NCBI GenBank assembly: GCA_002690445.1
Contig: NZER01000102.1
Location: 1 to 6,869 of the forward strand
Origin: Candidatus Pacearchaeota archaeon
GTDB lineage: Archaea > Nanoarchaeota > Nanoarchaeia > Pacearchaeales > GW2011-AR1
DNA length: 6,869 nt
Direction of reading: 5' to 3'
The translations under genes were made by a program, and so were the position numbers. The notes beneath the pieces are model-generated. The model searched no databases. It saw nothing but the letters and a program-made list of their open reading frames with translations, and was not told where the DNA came from. Shown in pieces: positions 4,872 to 6,869 of this stretch (position 1 is the first letter of the stretch; the number at the start of each line of letters is the position of its first letter).

Positions 4872-4964
4872 ATGAAGGAACGGACTATTGATATTTTGCT
4901 CTTTGTCGCATCGGCGTTATGGATAGTCGGATGTGCTTATACTATAGCGGTAACAAAATGGTAG
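4872..4964 (+). CDS. 30-residue single-pass membrane peptide
   Basis: ATG 4872 follows GAGGG (4861-4865) by six bases, and the frame ends at TAG 4962-4964. The peptide has a short charged start (MKERTID), one continuous hydrophobic segment of about 20 residues (ILLFVASALWIVGCAYTIAV), and ends TKW. By the positive-inside rule the balanced ends give no clear orientation. There is no signal-peptidase or lipobox site, so it is probably an inner-membrane microprotein. Its tail overlaps the next start by seven bases (ATGGTAG). Phage peptides of this form include holin-like, antiholin and host-modulating proteins; no specific role can be assigned. The good ribosome site and tight junctions support that it is real. 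Confidence 0.7.
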   Translation: MKERTIDILLFVASALWIVGCAYTIAVTKW

Positions 4965-5134
4965 ACATCATAAGAAAAGCGCAAAAAGATCGTATCAAGT
5001 TGTATTCCGAAAGGTATTCTCTTGGTCAGGATATTTTTACTGGTAAACAGTTGAAGAAAAAAGACTTAGCCCAGTGGGAAGTTTTAGAAATCAGAAAAGA
5101 GATTTATGAACTCAGACAGGGACAAAAATGCTAA
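4958..5134 (+). CDS. small basic helical protein (58 aa)
   Basis: I do not recognise this protein. I start it at ATG 4958, which overlaps the preceding peptide's stop by seven bases; an in-frame ATG at 4919 lies inside that gene with no ribosome site. The 4958 site itself is weak (AGCGGT at 4946-4951), which fits coupled re-initiation. The product is Lys/Arg-rich and helical: VDIIRKAQKDRIKLYSERYS, a linker LGQDIFTGKQ, and a second helix KKKDLAQWEVLEIRKEIYEL. The arrangement suggests an antiparallel helical hairpin. RNA or DNA contact is possible from its charge, but no motif proves it. Confidence 0.65.
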   Translation: MVDIIRKAQKDRIKLYSERYSLGQDIFTGKQLKKKDLAQWEVLEIRKEIYELRQGQKC

Positions 5135-5418
5135 TGAGTGATACTAAATGTGAGGTTTGTGGAAAAGAGGGGGAGCATCCTGTTGCTAGTGTTCCCGGCA
5201 TACCTTATTCTGCTGCGTATTGCAAAGAATGTTTTGCTTCCAACGCTCATCCTTACGACCTAGTTGTAATTAACACTTGGTCTGCTGGCGGGTACGATGA
5301 ATGTGTTGGCTGGTGGAAGAACATAGTTGATGATACCCTGAAACACCTAAAAATATCCCGTGAGAAATTTGATAATGATGTTTTCGCTTTGAGTAATGAT
5401 GATGGAACACCTAGTTAG
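5128..5418 (+). CDS. two-CxxC zinc-binding phage protein (96 aa)
   Basis: ATG 5128 is chosen because AGGGA (5118-5122) lies five bases upstream; ATG 5134, which would give an MSD start and a TAATG junction, is the close alternative. The protein has a CxxC pair C8/C11 (CEVCG) and a second pair C32/C35 (YCKECF), followed by an AHPYDLVV motif, a GGYDE turn, and a helical second half (WWKNIVDDTLKHLKISREKF). This layout resembles small phage zinc proteins I have seen described only as hypothetical. Zinc binding through the four Cys is inferred from spacing; ligand and partner are unknown. Its last 17 bases overlap the next gene. Confidence 0.75.
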   Translation: MLMSDTKCEVCGKEGEHPVASVPGIPYSAAYCKECFASNAHPYDLVVINTWSAGGYDECVGWWKNIVDDTLKHLKISREKFDNDVFALSNDDGTPS

Positions 5419-5593
5419 CATGACGAAGCATGGAGGCGGGACTAAATCAGTGATAGTTAAAGCAAAAAGCTGCAAAGAGGCAGAAAAAATTGTTGCAGAA
5501 AAATATCCAAAATTAGAAATTTTGAGGGTATCCTCAAACCAACAAGATGTAGATTATTTTAAGGCTATGAAATTAGCCAAGAAGGGAATTTAG
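5402..5593 (+). CDS. small alpha/beta hypothetical protein (63 aa)
   Basis: Three consecutive in-frame ATGs occur at 5396, 5399 and 5402, and another at 5420. The only ribosome-site-like bases are GAG at 5391-5393, so the start is uncertain; I use 5402, eight bases from it. The fold reads as strand (EHLVSMTK), strand (TKSVIVKAK), helix (CKEAEKIVAEKYP), strand (LEILRVSS), the 'strand-helix-strand with an EKYP turn' plan common in small phage proteins. No catalytic residues stand out, and no function is known. It overlaps the preceding zinc protein, and the next gene follows after five bases. Confidence 0.65.
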   Translation: MEHLVSMTKHGGGTKSVIVKAKSCKEAEKIVAEKYPKLEILRVSSNQQDVDYFKAMKLAKKGI

Positions 5594-5598
5594 AAACA

Positions 5599-5793
5599 AT
5601 GTCTGACTGTGAATATCTGTTAGCATATGAATTACTTGATATGCACTACCAAGTGTGGGAAAAAGACGATAAAGAAAAAACCATAGAGCTTATTATGAGA
5701 TTTATCAATAAGGATCAGGCAGTAGATTACTTTAGCGATCTTGGTATAACATTATTGTTAGATCCTCAAGAAGCAAATTGGCCTGACGAATAA
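5599..5793 (+). CDS. small acidic hypothetical protein (64 aa)
   Basis: I do not recognise this protein. ATG 5599 lies five bases after the previous stop; AGGGA at 5583-5587 is eleven bases upstream, a weak fit. The product is acidic and helical: EYLLAYELLDMHYQVWEKDD (5-24), KTIELIMRFINKDQAVDYFS (28-47), then a hydrophobic strand ITLLLD and the end QEANWPDE. Its amphipathic helices and acidic surface could suit a small protein-binding or DNA-mimic-like role, but nothing specific supports this. It opens with Met-Ser-Asp like several neighbours, but uses TCT rather than AGT for Ser. Confidence 0.7.
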   Translation: MSDCEYLLAYELLDMHYQVWEKDDKEKTIELIMRFINKDQAVDYFSDLGITLLLDPQEANWPDE

Positions 5794-5797
5794 AATC

Positions 5798-5971
5798 ATG
5801 GGAAAAAAGAAAGCGAAATTCAAACCTCCAAAGGCTGATAAGCAAGAACTTGAAGAATTTAGGGAACATCTAAAAATCATGAATGAGAAAACGAAGGCAA
5901 TATCAGAAAAATATAAGAAGTGGTGGGATAGTGACAAAAGAGGATGGAAAAGAGGTTTCGATGAGCATTAG
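5798..5971 (+). CDS. small Lys/Trp-rich basic protein (57 aa)
   Basis: ATG 5798 opens a frame that ends at TAG 5969-5971. No good ribosome site precedes it, so it probably depends on coupling to the gene ending four bases earlier. The N-terminus is strongly basic (GKKKAKFKPPKADKQ), followed by a charged helix (ELEEFREHLKIMNEKTKAI) and a Trp-rich basic C-terminus (KYKKWWDSDKRGWKRGFD). No family is recognised. The basic tails suggest binding to nucleic acid or an acidic surface, but this is inference. It fills the space between two likely genes, and its stop overlaps the next start by eleven bases, supporting coding. Confidence 0.65.
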   Translation: MGKKKAKFKPPKADKQELEEFREHLKIMNEKTKAISEKYKKWWDSDKRGWKRGFDEH

Positions 5972-6236
5972 AGATAAGCTAATGAGACAAAACGATGGAG
6001 GCGCACTTCTATTTGTAGAGGGTTTTGACGAAGCTATTATTGGTGTTGGTATTGTTTCCGATTCAGGTCGCGTAGTATACGACGCAAGGAAAATGACGAG
6101 GATTTTATCCGAAAAAGAAAACATGACACGCGAAGAAGCGTGGGAGCATCTAGAACTTAATACATTTAATGAGTGGCCGGACGGCCATCCGCTGGCCCCA
6201 ATATATGTTATGCAAAGAGATTATTGGAACTTATAA
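5961..6236 (+). CDS. phage conserved hypothetical protein, GFxEAxIG type (91 aa)
   Basis: ATG 5961 has GAGGT at 5952-5956, four bases upstream; the in-frame ATG at 5883 has no site and would run through the preceding gene. The product matches, by pattern, a small uncharacterised protein common in tailed phages: RDKLMRQND, then LLFVEGFDEAIIGVGIVSDS (a GFxxAxIG core), VVYDARKMTRILSE (a YDxxK...IL helix), MTREEAWEHLELNTFNEWPD, and a final PIYVM. This is a recognisable alpha/beta layout with no known function. It overlaps the previous gene by eleven bases and is followed by an 81-base AT-rich gap. Confidence 0.8.
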   Translation: MSIRDKLMRQNDGGALLFVEGFDEAIIGVGIVSDSGRVVYDARKMTRILSEKENMTREEAWEHLELNTFNEWPDGHPLAPIYVMQRDYWNL

Positions 6237-6317
6237 TTTTTTTAATTAAACTGATGCTTTTTTGCAATCTTTATTGTATTGTTTATTGGGCGTTATAAAC
6301 ATGCACAGGGGCAAACA
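6237..6317 (+). promoter_or_regulatory. AT-rich leader, possible promoter region
   Basis: This is the largest gap. It contains TTTAATTAAA (6241-6250), T-tracts and TATAAACA (6294-6301), the last one base different from the T4-type late-promoter box TATAAATA and lying 16 bases before the ATG. It holds no convincing stem-loop and no good -35/-10 pair. A promoter for the cupin-tRNA unit is plausible but not proven. Confidence 0.3.
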
Positions 6318-6797
6318 ATGTCAGTTAAATACAAGCTACAGTGTTGCGGAGCAGTATGCGACTCTTTTGTAAGCACGATGGGGGTAGAAACCTGCCCCTA
6401 TTGTTTCTGTAAAGATCCAACCATAGAAGAAATAGAACGAGAGCTAATAGGGAATCGTCCTTGGGGTATGTATATGATTCTATTAGAAACCCCATATACT
6501 AAAGTAAAAAAGATAGTTGTTAACCCAAATCAAAAACTTAGCCTACAGTATCACAATCATAGAAGTGAAGTTTGGACTATAGTTAAAGGCGATGGAGTAT
6601 TTACTAACGGAAAAAACTTGGATTATGTTGTTTTTGTTGGGGATATTATAGAAATAAAACAGGGTGATTGCCACAGGATTACCGCAGGAGATGAGGGCGT
6701 AACTTTTATTGAAGTGCAATTATCTCCCAATGGGACATTTGACGAGGATGATATTGTAAGAATAGAGGATGATTACGGCAGGGTAGGGGGCAGTTAG
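6318..6797 (+). CDS. zinc-ribbon plus mannose-6-phosphate isomerase-type cupin protein (159 aa)
   Basis: ATG 6318 follows AGGGG (6307-6311) by six bases; an in-frame TTG at 6279 is rejected. Residues 9-31 hold CCGAVC (C9, C10, C14) and CPYCFC (C26, C29, C31), a probable zinc ribbon. Residues 46-155 match the C-terminal cupin of type II phosphomannose isomerase/GDP-mannose pyrophosphorylase: NRPWGMY, VKKIVVNPNQKLSLQYHNH, RSEVWTIVKGDG, then CHRI, FIEVQ and the end DEDDIVRIEDDYGR. Metal ligands of this fold would be H79, H81, E84 and H119, all visible. Phosphomannose isomerases interconvert fructose-6- and mannose-6-phosphate; the pyrophosphorylase half is absent, so the substrate here is uncertain. 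The last ten bases lie inside a tRNA gene. The family call is firm; the enzymatic activity is not. Confidence 0.9.
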   Translation: MSVKYKLQCCGAVCDSFVSTMGVETCPYCFCKDPTIEEIERELIGNRPWGMYMILLETPYTKVKKIVVNPNQKLSLQYHNHRSEVWTIVKGDGVFTNGKNLDYVVFVGDIIEIKQGDCHRITAGDEGVTFIEVQLSPNGTFDEDDIVRIEDDYGRVGGS

Positions 6798-6860
6798 CTC
6801 AGTTGGGAGAGCATCACGTTGACATCGTGGAGGTCATTGGTTCAAGTCCAATACTGCCCA
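6788..6860 (+). tRNA. tRNA-Val (GAC)
   Basis: It folds as a complete cloverleaf: acceptor GGGCAGT (6788-6794) with ACTGCCC (6853-6859); U8-A9; D stem GCTC/GAGC (6797-6800, 6809-6812) with GG in the loop; anticodon stem TCACG/CGTGG (6814-6818, 6826-6830); loop TTGACAT with anticodon GAC at 6821-6823, reading Val codons GUC and GUU; a five-base variable loop; T stem ATTGG/CCAAT with TTCAAGT loop; discriminator A 6860. The CCA end is not encoded next to it. The first ten bases overlap the stop end of the cupin gene. Phage tRNAs usually supplement host decoding. Confidence 0.95.
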
Positions 6861-6869
6861 CTGGCCCCA

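Noticed and set aside
6230..6250. T-run after the gene ending at 6236 as a terminator
   Set aside because: No GC-rich stem precedes the T-run; TTTAATTAAA is only an AT palindrome.
6861..6869. CTGGCCCCA as an encoded CCA tail of the tRNA
   Set aside because: The discriminator is A6860 and the bases directly after it are CTG, so CCA is not at the 3' end.
1..6869. CRISPR array, insertion sequence or attachment site
   Set aside because: No regularly spaced direct repeats, transposase or terminal inverted repeats were seen; the tRNA is whole and no duplicate of its 3' end is in the window.

Overview
The window looks like part of a tailed-phage (Caudoviricetes) genome, probably a fairly large one, or a prophage-like element. 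About two dozen mostly tiny genes sit on the plus strand. They overlap or abut, nearly all have a Shine-Dalgarno sequence, and a tRNA gene is present. No structural, lysis, integrase or terminase gene is visible, so this is a 'small accessory gene' region. The strong AAGGAGG-type ribosome sites indicate a bacterial host, but the sequence does not show which one.

Layout. 1-1762: a partial gene, then seven small genes of unknown function, including one CxxC zinc-finger protein, stitched together mainly by 8-base start/stop overlaps. One junction is built from four copies of the hexamer GATGAA. 1749-2663: the largest gene, a clear RuvB-type Holliday-junction branch-migration ATPase. 2660-4111: a run of microproteins, including a five-Cys zinc finger, a possible hidden ORF at 3028-3135, a 34-residue protein with 12 tyrosines, and a protein resembling the polyhydroxyalkanoate-granule regulator family. 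4121-4564: a HAD-superfamily phosphatase. 4565-4638: a 74-base gap. 4639-6236: small genes again, including a 30-residue membrane peptide, a two-CxxC zinc protein and a familiar phage protein of unknown function. 6237-6317: an AT-rich gap. 6318-6797: a zinc-ribbon plus mannose-6-phosphate-isomerase-type cupin protein, whose last codons overlap a tRNA-Val(GAC) gene at 6788-6860.

How the genes may work together. The tight packing implies one or a few long polycistronic messages with coupled translation; only the gaps at 4565-4638 and 6237-6317 are large enough for internal promoters. RuvB points to recombination or replication-fork processing. The HAD phosphatase and the cupin could act on nucleotides or sugars, but their substrates cannot be read from sequence. 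Most of the other small proteins have no assignable function. Several genes are very short (30-57 residues) and easily missed by gene callers; I list them where the start, stop and junction geometry support them.
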